This document shows, piece by piece, positions 15,974-25,551 of a stretch of 42,740 bases of DNA. This DNA is from Planctomycetaceae bacterium. Its GTDB lineage: Bacteria > Planctomycetota > Planctomycetia > Planctomycetales > Planctomycetaceae. Each line of letters starts with the position of its first letter. Positions within the stretch are counted from its first letter, which is position 1. The stretch covers positions 1 through 42,740 of the forward strand of contig CANJQC010000035.1 in assembly GCA_947476295.1 (NCBI GenBank). The letters are read 5' to 3'. The notes under the pieces were generated by a model that worked only from the letters and a program-made list of their open reading frames with translations, had not been told where the DNA came from and made no database searches. Position numbers and translations under genes: made by a program.

Positions 15974-16945
15974 TCATCCCGTCACTTTGACACCAACGAC
16001 ACGGGCTGCACGCTTTCGAAATACTCTCCAAAGTGCCTTTGGAATATCCTTCGGCTGGATCTGACCAAGTTCGTTTGTCAGCAGTCCAAAGGCGTCGAAC
16101 TGAACTGTTCGCTCGGTGCTTCCGCGATACAGAACACTCCAAAGCGCCATATTGCCTGTATGATTGATGATATAACTGCATCGTGACACAACCTCACACG
16201 CAGCGATCAATGACTGAGCGAACTGAAGTCGCGGCAATGTGAGTTCCGAAGTCGATAACTCGTGCAGCACCTTTGTTCCGGCCGTCACGGGCATGTCGGC
16301 AATAAAACGACATCGCTGCCCGAATTCTTTGACAAAAAGATCACGCACTTGTTTCTGATCAGTTTGAATTAGTACAGTGAATTCCGGGTTCAAACGCAGA
16401 AGCTCAATCGCCTGCACAAGATAAGCTTGCGGCGGCACCAGACGAACCTCCGTGGACTTATCAGTACCACGGTAAAGCACTGCAATCGTCGATGCCGGAT
16501 TGATGCCAGCGTTACGAATGAACGAGTCAACCAGTTGATTGACAGGCGTCGCAGGCATGAACCAGCGGTGAATGAATGGCAACAGAGAATGCAGTCTCAA
16601 CCGACCATACCTTGCGTGATGGTCGAACAATGGAATCCTGCTTTCTGAAGGATTCGGTTTCGCATCATCCTCTGCAAACAAAAGCGGAAAAAGATCGACG
16701 CCTTCCTGCTCCGGATTTCGCCATGCGTTGAATCCGGAACGCATTGTCAGGGATGTTGGGTGAATCCCTGAGTTGTGCAGATTGATCAGCGTCCACAAAG
16801 TCGTTGTGCAGTTCGAAAAAAAACCTGCACTTCCGCCGCATTCCAGAACACCCGTTTTCGTGTCGAATGTCTTGTCACACTTCAACTGTCGAATCATTTC
16901 GGGACTTGCATCGTAGATGTTCAGGGGCGATCCATCGTAACACAC
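15974..16945 (-). CDS. Unrecognised protein with fucosyltransferase-superfamily-like motif
   Basis: I do not recognise a named family for this 323-residue protein. Seen directly: IAVLYRGTDKSTEV at about 154-167, TVLIQTD at 190-196, and CSYIINHTGNMALW at 256-269. In GT23, GT65, GT68 and NodZ-type fucosyltransferases, an HxRRxDK loop binds the GDP phosphates and is followed by a strand ending in TDD and by an SSN-like motif; RGTDK, QTD and NHTGN are in the same order. The listed start is a GTG without a clear ribosome binding site. The frame is open upstream as far as the stop of the broken FkbM-type gene at 17027. A sugar-transferase role is inferred from motif order and neighbours. Confidence 0.6.
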   Translation of the reverse strand: MCYDGSPLNIYDASPEMIRQLKCDKTFDTKTGVLECGGSAGFFSNCTTTLWTLINLHNSGIHPTSLTMRSGFNAWRNPEQEGVDLFPLLFAEDDAKPNPSESRIPLFDHHARYGRLRLHSLLPFIHRWFMPATPVNQLVDSFIRNAGINPASTIAVLYRGTDKSTEVRLVPPQAYLVQAIELLRLNPEFTVLIQTDQKQVRDLFVKEFGQRCRFIADMPVTAGTKVLHELSTSELTLPRLQFAQSLIAACEVVSRCSYIINHTGNMALWSVLYRGSTERTVQFDAFGLLTNELGQIQPKDIPKALWRVFRKRAARVVGVKVTG

Positions 16946-17026
16946 CGCAGGGCGAACAATAAGACTTTGAACGACAACGCGAAAGGTGAGCGTAACGATT
17001 TCGGACCATAAAAATTCATTTGGCGC

Positions 17027-17991
17027 TTACTTGTACCAGCACGAAGCAAGGACCAGCCTTTGTCTGCTCTCCACGTTTTTCCGATCCAGTGGATGCGGGA
17101 ATACAAGCTGTCGCAGCGATTATTGAACGCGGTCCCTCCGCAGAAACGTGAATTCCATGTTATATGGAATCTCCACGTCACTGCGGCTGATCGAACGTCG
17201 CGCATTGTTCGGATGGAGATCCACGACCACATGGTTTTTGAGCAGCTTTCGAAAAGCATCACTCATCCAGCCAAACGAATACCGATCCAGCAGCTGATGC
17301 AGCCGATGAAACTCGACAACGATAACACAAAAACGTTGAAGCAGCGATTCAAACAGATTGTGAATCATTTCGTACTCAGCCCCTTCAATATCCATCTGCA
17401 GCAAGGCGTCCGGACTTTCTGAGGTCACGGGACCGAGGCACGAGCGATACCAAGCATCTAGGGTGAAAAGTCCGTCTTCCGAAGCATCCCGGGACGCCAG
17501 AAATTTCTTTTTAAAATGAAATCGCGGATGATCGGCGGCAGGTCCGTCGACCGGTCGGCCATAAAGACATCCATGCCTCGATTCGCCAAGTCCAGTTCAA
17601 ACTCGCGGCAGTCAGGAACGCCCGGAGAAAAGCAGTGCCTGACTCCATCGAGATCATCCGGGAAGAGGTAGCCACCGTCGCTGTCGGGGCCGATTCGAAT
17701 GAGTTCCCGTTTTGTTGGCAGAACTCGCAGTTCCTTAACCAACAACTGCAAGTCAGAAAGTCTGGTAGTTTTCCCGACAAAGATTCCGGCTTTTGTGAGA
17801 ATCTGCCGTGCGAGTGAATCGCTCATCCTGTGGCCTGTCGTGAATGGTGCCGCCTGTGCCTTCAAAAACGCGCTAAATATGATCGGGAGACTATAAAGAT
17901 ACTGATATTGCTTCCAGACCACCTTTGTCCTGTCGTACGGAGCTTTGAACTGAGGCCGGTAGTCGCTGTGTTTTGTTCTCGGCAGAGTCAT
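17027..17991 (-). pseudogene. Broken FkbM-type methyltransferase (frameshift plus in-frame stop)
   Basis: The first part (17458-17991) encodes IGPDSDGGYLFPDD, HCFSPGVPDCREFELDLANRG and VFMADRST, typical of FkbM-like enzymes that start with a DGGYxxP motif. Its frame ends in TAG at 17458. Shifting to the -1 frame near 17467-17475 gives LFTLDAWYRSCLGPV, then LLQMDIEGAEYEMI, the expected continuation. That frame meets a TAA at 17120-17122, and after it the same frame continues for 30 codons with FPHPLDRKNVES and ASCWYK, the expected family C-terminus, to a TAA at 17027. Two independent lesions make a functional product unlikely. A sequencing error could explain one of them but hardly both. Confidence 0.85.
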
Positions 17992-18133
17992 GCCTGCAGT
18001 GATCTATTTCCAAAAACCTGTGGAGGATTCGTAATCTTTCTCCTGACGGGATAGACGGTCTGCGTTGAGTTTTGCATAATCGATGACAAACCGTGATTGG
18101 GCGTTTCGCTGTCATCCTAAAAAATGCATTGCC

Positions 18134-19273
18134 ATGCGAAGACGAATTTCGAAGCTGGAATCAGATCGCTTCCGCTCCCATCGATCAGCGTTCACGTTGA
18201 TTGAACTTCTGGTGGTGATATCCATTATCGCATTGCTGATGGCCCTTATTCTGCCTGCTATTCAGTCTGCACGCGAGGCTGCTCGTCGTACACAGTGTTT
18301 GAACCACATGCGTCAACTGTGCCTCGGCATGCATGGTGCTGCGGCCAGAAGTGCAGCAGGCCAACTGCCAGCCTATGGTACGTGGGGAGATGATGTCGCG
18401 ACATCCGCAGCATCAACCCAACCCGCTGCCATGTGGAGCTGGGTGGTTGAAATCCTTCCCTTCATCGATCGTCGTGATCTCTACGACCGCTGGAATTTTG
18501 ATCTGCGGCACAGCAACGGGATTAACGATGAAATGATAAAAACGTACAACATGAAAGTACTGACCTGCCCCGACGATGAAAGTGCAAACGAGCGTTCAGG
18601 GGCGCTCAGCTATGTCGTGAATGCCGGCTATGCAGGCATCGATTCTGTAGTTGAACTCAATCGCACTACTGGTTGGGGAAACCAAAACGGCAATTACCAC
18701 GAATTTAATAACGTTAAGATCGACTGGAACAGCAACGGCACCGTTGGTGACGACGAAGACGACAATCTGACGCGACATTCAGGTGTCATGTGGCGAGAAG
18801 TGATTCATCGTTCGAAGGGGAGTTTCAAGGCCGAACGAAACCGAAGTCTGTCGCTGAACGAAATCTATGACGGTCAAAGTCAGACACTGTTGATGACGGA
18901 AAACCTGCATGCTGGCGGGCTGGTAAGTCCGGCTCAGATGTGGGGCGATCCGGATGCCCGAAGTTGCACGTTTGTGTTGCCGATCGAGCGCGTCAGTGTA
19001 GCCGGCCTATCGTACTATGCGGATCCTCCCATCGATCCAAATTTCCCACAGTGTGTCATCAACGGCGCGAGAGTTGGCAATGAGGGCCGAAGTCCGTGGC
19101 CGAGTTCTAATCACCCCGGCGGCGTCTGCGCCGCCTTCTGTGACGGATCAACAAAGTTTATCAGTCAGGACATCCATCTGCTGGTGTATAAGCGAATCAT
19201 CACCCCGGCAGGAGGTCGCTTAAACTCGAGCGGCGTCGTTGCCCAGGCCATCCTCAGCGACGGCGATTTTTAG
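18134..19273 (+). CDS. DUF1559 protein with pseudopilin-like N-terminus (1)
   Basis: From the ATG at 18134 the product has 379 residues. It starts with a basic stretch followed by the type IV pilin/pseudopilin cleavage and methylation segment [20 protein letters not shown], then [16 protein letters not shown], the usual start of the DUF1559 domain. Near the C-terminus [17 protein letters not shown] carries the H-X9-DG motif of this family. DUF1559 proteins are strongly expanded in planctomycetes and their function is unknown; export and assembly like minor pseudopilins is inferred from the N-terminus. An ATG at 18083 in frame is an alternative start. It stands alone between the glycan island and gluQ. 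Confidence 0.9.
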   Translation: MRRRISKLESDRFRSHRSAFTLIELLVVISIIALLMALILPAIQSAREAARRTQCLNHMRQLCLGMHGAAARSAAGQLPAYGTWGDDVATSAASTQPAAMWSWVVEILPFIDRRDLYDRWNFDLRHSNGINDEMIKTYNMKVLTCPDDESANERSGALSYVVNAGYAGIDSVVELNRTTGWGNQNGNYHEFNNVKIDWNSNGTVGDDEDDNLTRHSGVMWREVIHRSKGSFKAERNRSLSLNEIYDGQSQTLLMTENLHAGGLVSPAQMWGDPDARSCTFVLPIERVSVAGLSYYADPPIDPNFPQCVINGARVGNEGRSPWPSSNHPGGVCAAFCDGSTKFISQDIHLLVYKRIITPAGGRLNSSGVVAQAILSDGDF

Positions 19274-19616
19274 GGCTGTGTTTCACGCAGTCATTGTTTT
19301 TTCAGTGTCTCAGCCCATGTTGAAAGAGCTCCTCAGGAATCGTTCACTGAAATAGAAACCATCTTGAGAACCAAGCCGAAAATCCTGTTGCAATTGGTAC
19401 ATTCCGCTTATCACCATCTGTCCCGTTTCTAACTGGGAATCCACTAGCCGTATGATGCTTTAGCAGGGATTGATGCGGGAATCGCCGACGAAATCTACGA
19501 TTCCTTGATGAGACGAAGACAACGCAATAACTGTTGCCGAAGGCGGCTGCGGATACACCTCATAAACACCGCAATGCATCATCTATCCGTTGATGGAAGC
19601 TTTGGGGATACATGTA
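19274..19616. other. 343-nt gap upstream of gluQ
   Basis: I see no gene, tRNA-like cloverleaf or strong hairpin. The reading frames are short and shadow-like. GGGGA about 8 nt before position 19617 serves as the ribosome binding site of gluQ. A promoter for gluQ is expected here but not identified. Confidence 0.45.
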
Positions 19617-20468
19617 ATGTCGTCCGCCATTGTCACTCGCTTTGCTCCCAGTCCGACGGGTTTGTTGCATCTGGGTCATGCGTATTCCGCCTTGTTTGCG
19701 TTTGAAGCGGCGCGGAAGAGTGGCGGAAGTTTTCTGCTGCGGATCGAAGACATCGATTTCACGCGTTGCCGTCGTGAATTTGAAGTTGCAATTCTGGAAG
19801 ATCTGGCATGGCTGGGCATCGAATGGGAAACTCCCGTGCGAAGACAGTTGGATCATCTGCACGAATATGTGGCGGTGGCTGAACAGCTTCGAGTTCGCGG
19901 TTTGCTCTATCCGTGCTTCTGCACTCGCAAAGACATCCAGCGAGAAATTGAACTCGCAGCCGCCGCGCCGCATGCACAGGAGGGCCCAGTGTACCCGGGC
20001 ATGTGCCGTAGTCTGTCTGAAGACGAACGCCAGTCGCGGATTGTCAGCGGTGAATCCTTCGCAATGCGTCTGGATCTGAACCGGGCGATTGCTGAAGTAG
20101 GCAGTGATCTGGAATGGATCGATCTGGAGCGCGGACTGCAGAAGGCTCAACCGGAAGTTCTAGGTGACGTCGTACTCGTCCGAAAAGACATTGGCTGCAG
20201 TTATCATCTGGCGGTTGTCATGGATGACGCTCTGCAGGGAGTGACACGAATCACACGCGGTCAAGACTTATTTCAGGCCACTCATGTGCAGCGATTACTT
20301 AAGGCGCTGCTCAACCTGCCGACGCCGGAATACCATCATCATCCATTGATCTGCGACACTGAGGGCAAACGCCTCGCCAAACGTCACGAAGCGGAACCCC
20401 TCCGTTCGCTGAAATCGCGCGGCGTTTCAGCGCATGATGTGTGGGAACGACTAGGGTTCGGGCAGTGA
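19617..20468 (+). CDS. gluQ: Glutamyl-Q tRNA(Asp) synthetase
   Basis: GluQ-RS is a truncated glutamyl-tRNA-synthetase paralogue that activates glutamate and attaches it to the queuosine base at position 34 of tRNA(Asp), without using the tRNA 3' end. The 283-residue product has RFAPSPTGLLHLGHAYSAL with the HIGH-type motif (HLGH), LLRIEDID, the zinc-site cysteines CFC and PGMC, and the KMSKS-like KRLAKRH near the C-terminus. It lacks an anticodon-binding domain, as the family does. The ATG at 19617 follows GGGGA; an ATG 9 codons earlier is possible. The epoxyqueuosine reductase gene lies about 5 kb away at 25.6 kb. Confidence 0.93.
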   Translation: MSSAIVTRFAPSPTGLLHLGHAYSALFAFEAARKSGGSFLLRIEDIDFTRCRREFEVAILEDLAWLGIEWETPVRRQLDHLHEYVAVAEQLRVRGLLYPCFCTRKDIQREIELAAAAPHAQEGPVYPGMCRSLSEDERQSRIVSGESFAMRLDLNRAIAEVGSDLEWIDLERGLQKAQPEVLGDVVLVRKDIGCSYHLAVVMDDALQGVTRITRGQDLFQATHVQRLLKALLNLPTPEYHHHPLICDTEGKRLAKRHEAEPLRSLKSRGVSAHDVWERLGFGQ

Positions 20469-20570
20469 AGCGTACTTAGCGATTTTAGCTGTTCGGCACA
20501 GACATCTGCCTGAAACAAGTCGTCTGCCATCGCGTTTCGCCTTATGGTCGCCGAGCAGAATGGCTGTTCA

Positions 20571-21494
20571 TCAGAACTCACGCAGGACTTCTCCGCCGTC
20601 TCGCGATGCGAGTCCATCGTACAGCAGCACATCCATAGTCTCGGAAAGAAACCGCACAGAACCATCACACAACAAATGATGCGCACCTCCCGTGTGAAAA
20701 CTCGACGGCCCCCAGTTCTGACCAATCGAACCAGGAAAAACACTTGGAAAATAGGGAGTATGATTGATGGAAACAGTGTTGCCGGAATACGCTGGGCTTG
20801 TTAAATCCAGCCACCGCGCTGCGACGGAGGCACTGGAACCGTCGATCCAGACGGACGCACTTTCTTCCCGTGTTTCTGCAATCATTACGGTGTTCGACGT
20901 GCCATCTCTGACGTCTCGGAATCCCGTCTTTGATCCCGGAAACATCACGCCATCCGCTGGGATCGCACCTGACAGGCCGACCACTGTTTTAGCTCCAATT
21001 GCGACGTAGTTGCGAATCGCGAATTTGTCGTAACCGACCGTTGTGACGTAGTAAGGATCCGTACTGAACTCAGCACCGGCATAGCTGGGGCATCGGTAGA
21101 ATGGAAGGATCTGAGACGCCATCGCTCGATTGACGGGAGCCAGCGACGATACGTTGTAGTCGATTCCATTGTAAATGTTGGTGCCTTCGAGATACGGCAG
21201 TACCAGACTTGCAAAGCTATGAAGGTGAATGGTCCGATCATTCGGACCGGCACCCGGCCAATTCCAGACGCCTCGCGCGAAAGCACTGGTGCTGCTCGGC
21301 GGAAAAACGCGATTGGAACTTTCGTAGTTGTGAATGGCCAGTCCAATTTGTTTCAGATTATTTTTGCATTGTGTTCTGCGAGCGGCTTCTCGCGCCTGTT
21401 GAACGGCTGGCAACAGCAATGCGATCAGAACCGCAATGACTGCGATGACAACCAGCAACTCAATGAGCGTAAATCCAAGGCGACGACGCATCAT
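20571..21494 (-). CDS. DUF1559 protein with pseudopilin-like N-terminus (2)
   Basis: The 307-residue protein opens with MMRRRLG and [20 protein letters not shown], then [19 protein letters not shown], the standard DUF1559 start. HTGGAHHLLCDGSVRFLSE near the C-terminus is the H-X9-DG motif. GGAG lies upstream of the tandem ATGATG start. It is convergent with gluQ and is followed upstream by the squalene-oxidase-repeat gene on the same strand, 239 nt away. The role is unknown; envelope location is inferred from the processed N-terminus. Confidence 0.92.
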   Translation of the reverse strand: MMRRRLGFTLIELLVVIAVIAVLIALLLPAVQQAREAARRTQCKNNLKQIGLAIHNYESSNRVFPPSSTSAFARGVWNWPGAGPNDRTIHLHSFASLVLPYLEGTNIYNGIDYNVSSLAPVNRAMASQILPFYRCPSYAGAEFSTDPYYVTTVGYDKFAIRNYVAIGAKTVVGLSGAIPADGVMFPGSKTGFRDVRDGTSNTVMIAETREESASVWIDGSSASVAARWLDLTSPAYSGNTVSINHTPYFPSVFPGSIGQNWGPSSFHTGGAHHLLCDGSVRFLSETMDVLLYDGLASRDGGEVLREF

Positions 21495-21733
21495 AAATTC
21501 GGCTCCGGCAATTGAACGACAGATCTACCAGAACGAACGCTGTCGTTCAAACGTTCGGCAGAATGTTTGATTGTAGTGCGGTTCACATGGTCGTCAACTC
21601 TAATGGTACGTTTCAGAGAAGCATCCCCAAAGCCAACGCTGCGCTCGGCCAAGGCAAAGTTTGCAACGGCCCTTTGCTCCGAGACGGAGATTCATCGGCG
21701 GAACAGGCGGCTTCCCTTAGTGACGTTCTGCAC

Positions 21734-23875
21734 TTACTTCGTTGCGGGTTCTGCAGGTTCTGTTTCAGCAGAATCTACCAAAGACGCAGACTGCGGCATT
21801 TCCGACAGGAGAGGCTTATTGCGGTAGTAGACTTCAAGTGTCAGGGTGGCAAGGGAGGTTGTGAGCAGACGACCGCCCGACTGGCTGTAGTCGGCTCTAT
21901 CTCGCGGAGCCCAACTCCCTTTTTCGAGGCCATCTGTTTCCTGTCGGGCGATCAGATCATCGCGCACACGAATGTTCCAGCGTTCCCATTCCCGGCCTCC
22001 CCAGTTCTTCATCACCTGGGTCGCAAAATAGTTGGTGTAGTAGTTTTCCGTCGATGTGCTCTTGTCAATCAACGCGACACCAGCTCGCATGTCGCCATCG
22101 TCGCGCCCCCAGCCAAGATACATGCGACTGAGTATCGCCATTGACGTGACGGACAGGGCATACGTTTTCTTTTCAGCTTCGTAACCGTAGCGTCCTTCAC
22201 CATCGACAGAGACACTGTCCAGATAAAACGAAATGCCCTTCCATGTCGCGTCCGGAATTTTGATGCCGGCTTTCTCTGCTGCCTTGAGAGCCATTAGCTG
22301 GATGGCAGTGGCAGACGTGGATCCACCCTGTTGTGGATTGTAGCGCCAACCGCCGCCGCGTCGGTCCTGTGAGTTGACAAGAAACAGGACAGATCCTTCT
22401 GCGGCAGGTTTTAGCTTGCGATCCTTCGTCATGCCATACGCTTCGCACAATGCCAGCGTCGCCGCGCCATGGACGTAGTAGGCGTAGTTTGGATCAGTGT
22501 CGTCATCCGCTTTGTTCACTACGCCACGCAGATCGTATCCGGCAGGAGCGACAATGCCGATACTGGTAAGGAACGCGAGTCCGGCCTGCACTTGTTTCTT
22601 GTACTGTCCTTCTTTATGGGTTTGCCCAGCCGCCAGGAATGGAAGTAACGCATAGGCCGTGCCACCGATTGGATTGTTGACAGAACCTTTTTGTGTGCAT
22701 GGTCCGACGTCAACAAAATCCCAAGTTCCGTTGACTCGTTGCCGCGCGGCAAGCCATTCAAGAGCAAACCCCACGGCAGATTCGCTGGCTGCGGAACCAC
22801 CGAATTTCTCCAGCATTACCTTGCGACCGGCGTCACTGCGATTGTCGATCGCTTCGAGATCCGCACCGGCGGTTGGTTTTGGCGACGGCAGGGCTGTGCC
22901 ATCCGGTGTTTCCGGCAGTGAAGAATCGGCCATTTCAACTTCCGGCATTGGCTCAGGCATCGGTTCCGGAGCCGGTTCAGATTCTTCAATAACCTCTTCA
23001 GCTGGCTGCTCCAACTGTTCGCCTGTTTCTTCTGCAGGAAGTTCAATTGGCATCGACTCTTCAACCGCTTCTATCGTGTTGGAGATGCTGGCGATGATTG
23101 GTGGCACCGGAACGTCTTCAAAAAACTCCATTTGCCTCAAAGCAAGTATGAACAGAACGAGTCCGGTGATCACAAAACTTATGACCGCAGGTTTGCTTAT
23201 GCGTTTCATTTCCAATGTCAGTTCTTCTGTCGTTGAAAGCAACTGCGGTTTGAGGTCGGATTTCTTCGCCTTCACGCGAACTTTTTCTGTGGTCTCCAAT
23301 CCGGCCTGTCGAGCGCGTTCCAAGACCGATCGCACTGAAACAGTACGTCGCGGCTTTTTGCGTGTTGCGAGACTGGCCGCCGCAATCGGCGACTTGTCAG
23401 TCGGTGAAGCAGCCACCGAATTCGCAGCCGCTTCCACAATTGGTAACGTCGTACTTATTACAGGTGCGGCTCCGATTTCCGAAGGCGCAAATCTGGCGGG
23501 CGGAGAATAAAATGCCTGCCCGTTCATCGCCGGATTCGGAACGTCAGCAAACGAGATCGCTGGATTCGACGGGCTTACCACTGGATGCGTCACATTCGCC
23601 ATCGCAGTGGACAGCATTGCCGCGATGGGAGCAGCAGGAGTTCCCGTATTGGCTTCGCGTTCCAATTGATGCAGCGATTGAAAGGCGAACGATGCATCTC
23701 CTGACGACGCCTGTTCTGCCAGTGCCGAAAATCGCTGCGACAATGACAGATATTGCTGCGAAAGCGAAGCGTGATGCACAGACGCCGAGATGGCTTCCTG
23801 CACTCGCTTCCTGAGAAACTCAGCAAACTGTTCCGGAGTCTGCGGAGCGGGCTGGCTGTCGGAAGATGGATTCAT
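21734..23875 (-). CDS. Membrane-anchored squalene-oxidase/prenyltransferase-repeat protein
   Basis: The 713-residue protein has a long N-terminal region (1-229) rich in Ala, Ser and Pro with a basic stretch at 172-230, one transmembrane helix (about 230-247), an acidic Pro/Glu-rich linker (252-316), and a C-terminal alpha-alpha toroid domain from about 360 to 690. Toroid repeats show as ALEWLAARQRVNGTWDF, LVNSQDRRGGGWRY and the WAPRDRADYSQSGG region. Such domains resemble terpene cyclases and complement-like folds, but I do not see the DXDD catalytic motif of squalene-hopene cyclases. A structural or binding role outside the membrane is as likely as catalysis. It is divergent from the kinase gene. 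Confidence 0.85.
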   Translation of the reverse strand: MNPSSDSQPAPQTPEQFAEFLRKRVQEAISASVHHASLSQQYLSLSQRFSALAEQASSGDASFAFQSLHQLEREANTGTPAAPIAAMLSTAMANVTHPVVSPSNPAISFADVPNPAMNGQAFYSPPARFAPSEIGAAPVISTTLPIVEAAANSVAASPTDKSPIAAASLATRKKPRRTVSVRSVLERARQAGLETTEKVRVKAKKSDLKPQLLSTTEELTLEMKRISKPAVISFVITGLVLFILALRQMEFFEDVPVPPIIASISNTIEAVEESMPIELPAEETGEQLEQPAEEVIEESEPAPEPMPEPMPEVEMADSSLPETPDGTALPSPKPTAGADLEAIDNRSDAGRKVMLEKFGGSAASESAVGFALEWLAARQRVNGTWDFVDVGPCTQKGSVNNPIGGTAYALLPFLAAGQTHKEGQYKKQVQAGLAFLTSIGIVAPAGYDLRGVVNKADDDTDPNYAYYVHGAATLALCEAYGMTKDRKLKPAAEGSVLFLVNSQDRRGGGWRYNPQQGGSTSATAIQLMALKAAEKAGIKIPDATWKGISFYLDSVSVDGEGRYGYEAEKKTYALSVTSMAILSRMYLGWGRDDGDMRAGVALIDKSTSTENYYTNYFATQVMKNWGGREWERWNIRVRDDLIARQETDGLEKGSWAPRDRADYSQSGGRLLTTSLATLTLEVYYRNKPLLSEMPQSASLVDSAETEPAEPATK

Positions 23876-24158
23876 AACACTGAAGGGAGGCGAACAGTTC
23901 GGGACTGAATGATCACCCGGAGCGCCTCATGCGCTGCGTAAACAGGCTGTGAGTGTATCCAGCGTTGATTCTCTCGGCAAACTTGCCGACACTGAAGTTC
24001 GGAGAATCACCCAGCTTTATTGGCCGACGGCAAACTCATTGATTGTCAACAATGTTGCAAGTTGGCAGAATTGATGGAAATGCACCGTTTGCGTCGGCGA
24101 GTGGCTGCGTTACCCGCTTCACCCATGTCTTTGATTCCTCAGGGCTCTTGTTTTTGGC

Positions 24159-25475
24159 ATGACGATTCAGCTTTCATCCAGTTCTTTTCTGCAGATGCTG
24201 GCGCTAAGCGGTTTGCTAAGTGACGAGCAGATGAAGAGCGTTGAAAAGCGATTTTCAGCGGGCGTTGGCAGAACCACAGCCGATGTATCGATTCAGGAAA
24301 TCATGATTTGGCTGCTCAAACGAAAACTGATCACGCCATGGCACGCAGAGAAACTGATTCAGGGCCGGTTTCGCGGATTTTTCCTCGGCGACTATAAACT
24401 GCTCAACCGTGTCGCACGGGGTGGGATGAGCACCATCTATGCCGCCAAAGATAAACTATCCGGCGAAATTCACGCGATAAAAGTCCTGTCACTATCGAAG
24501 ACCGACAAAGCGTCTTACCTGCTCCGATTTCAGCGCGAAGCGACAATCACACAGCGTTTGAATCACCCCAACATCGTGCGCGTGTTTGGAGTTTTTTCCG
24601 GAACAGATGGACAGACCGAAGTCCATTTTATGGCGATGGAACTGCTGCAAGGGCACGATCTGTTCGAAATCGTCAATGCCGACGGTCCCCTCCCCTGCCG
24701 CAAAGCGGTGGAGTTTATTCGGCAGGCGGCATTGGGGCTTGAATACGCTCACAATGCGGGCTTGGTGCATCGCGACATCAAGCCGGGGAATCTCTTTTTG
24801 TCAGATGATCAGACTGTCCGTATTCTGGATCTCGGATTGGCTCAGGATTTCGACAGCGAAGAAAACCTGACGCGGGATTTCAACGAACGTGTGCTGGGAA
24901 CTGCCGACTATTTGGCTCCTGAGCAAGCAGCTGACAGCCATACCGTGGATACTCGGGCCGACATCTACAGTCTGGGCTGTTCGCTTTATTTTTTGCTGAC
25001 AGGGCAGCCTCCGTTTACGGAAGGCACACTCGTCCAGCGGCTGATCTCGCATCAGACGAAAATACCGCCGGCAGTCGCAGAGTTTCGTAGTGATGTGCCG
25101 GACGAACTGATTCAGATTCTCTTGAAAATGATGGCGAAGAATCGCAAAGACCGAACTTCGACGGCTGGTGATGTCGTTGAGCGACTCAGCAGTTTTCTTG
25201 CGACGACGGCAATGCGACCGGAGTTGGATGCAGCGCCGATTGTGTTTAAGGGATTGACACCGGTGGAGAGCCCCGGACCAGCCTCTGAACCAATGCGTGC
25301 TATTGAAGTCGGTTCGGGAATGCAACGCATGGCAGAAACAGGAACAAACGCCAGTGGCAATTCATCTCTGGCGAGTCTTCCATTGGCCATTTCTTCGAAG
25401 AGCCCTGTTCTCTTCTGGGTGATTGCCGGAATCTGCGTGATAGTTGCAGCCATGATCGGATATACATTGATGTGA
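24159..25475 (+). CDS. Ser/Thr protein kinase with C-terminal membrane anchor
   Basis: The 438-residue protein is a Hanks-type kinase. After an N-terminal segment of about 75 residues (ending with WHAEKLIQGRFRGFFLGDY, common before planctomycete kinase domains) come the glycine loop RVARGGMSTIY, the ATP-binding K108 in AIKVL, the catalytic loop HRDIKPGN (204-211), the metal site DLG (224-226) and APEQ in the activation segment. A hydrophobic helix at about 417-437 anchors it with the kinase domain in the cytoplasm and almost nothing outside, so it probably senses an internal or membrane-partner signal. DLG replaces DFG, which is frequent in bacterial kinases. A PP2C phosphatase lies at 36-37.5 kb. 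Confidence 0.93.
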   Translation: MTIQLSSSSFLQMLALSGLLSDEQMKSVEKRFSAGVGRTTADVSIQEIMIWLLKRKLITPWHAEKLIQGRFRGFFLGDYKLLNRVARGGMSTIYAAKDKLSGEIHAIKVLSLSKTDKASYLLRFQREATITQRLNHPNIVRVFGVFSGTDGQTEVHFMAMELLQGHDLFEIVNADGPLPCRKAVEFIRQAALGLEYAHNAGLVHRDIKPGNLFLSDDQTVRILDLGLAQDFDSEENLTRDFNERVLGTADYLAPEQAADSHTVDTRADIYSLGCSLYFLLTGQPPFTEGTLVQRLISHQTKIPPAVAEFRSDVPDELIQILLKMMAKNRKDRTSTAGDVVERLSSFLATTAMRPELDAAPIVFKGLTPVESPGPASEPMRAIEVGSGMQRMAETGTNASGNSSLASLPLAISSKSPVLFWVIAGICVIVAAMIGYTLM

Positions 25476-25551
25476 GCGGTACGGCGCTAACCGGCAGTGT
25501 TTCTCCGTGAAAATCCGAATTAAACGATACCGGTGGCGGGTGCCATTTCGT

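Noticed and set aside
16921-17262. 113-codon minus-strand frame between the broken FkbM gene and the 15974-16945 gene
   Set aside because: It is out of frame with the recognisable FkbM continuation, which reads through 17030-17119 in another frame, and it has no family-like content.
24020-24223. 67-codon plus-strand frame before the kinase gene
   Set aside because: It overlaps the kinase start in a different frame, and its composition and start are not convincing.
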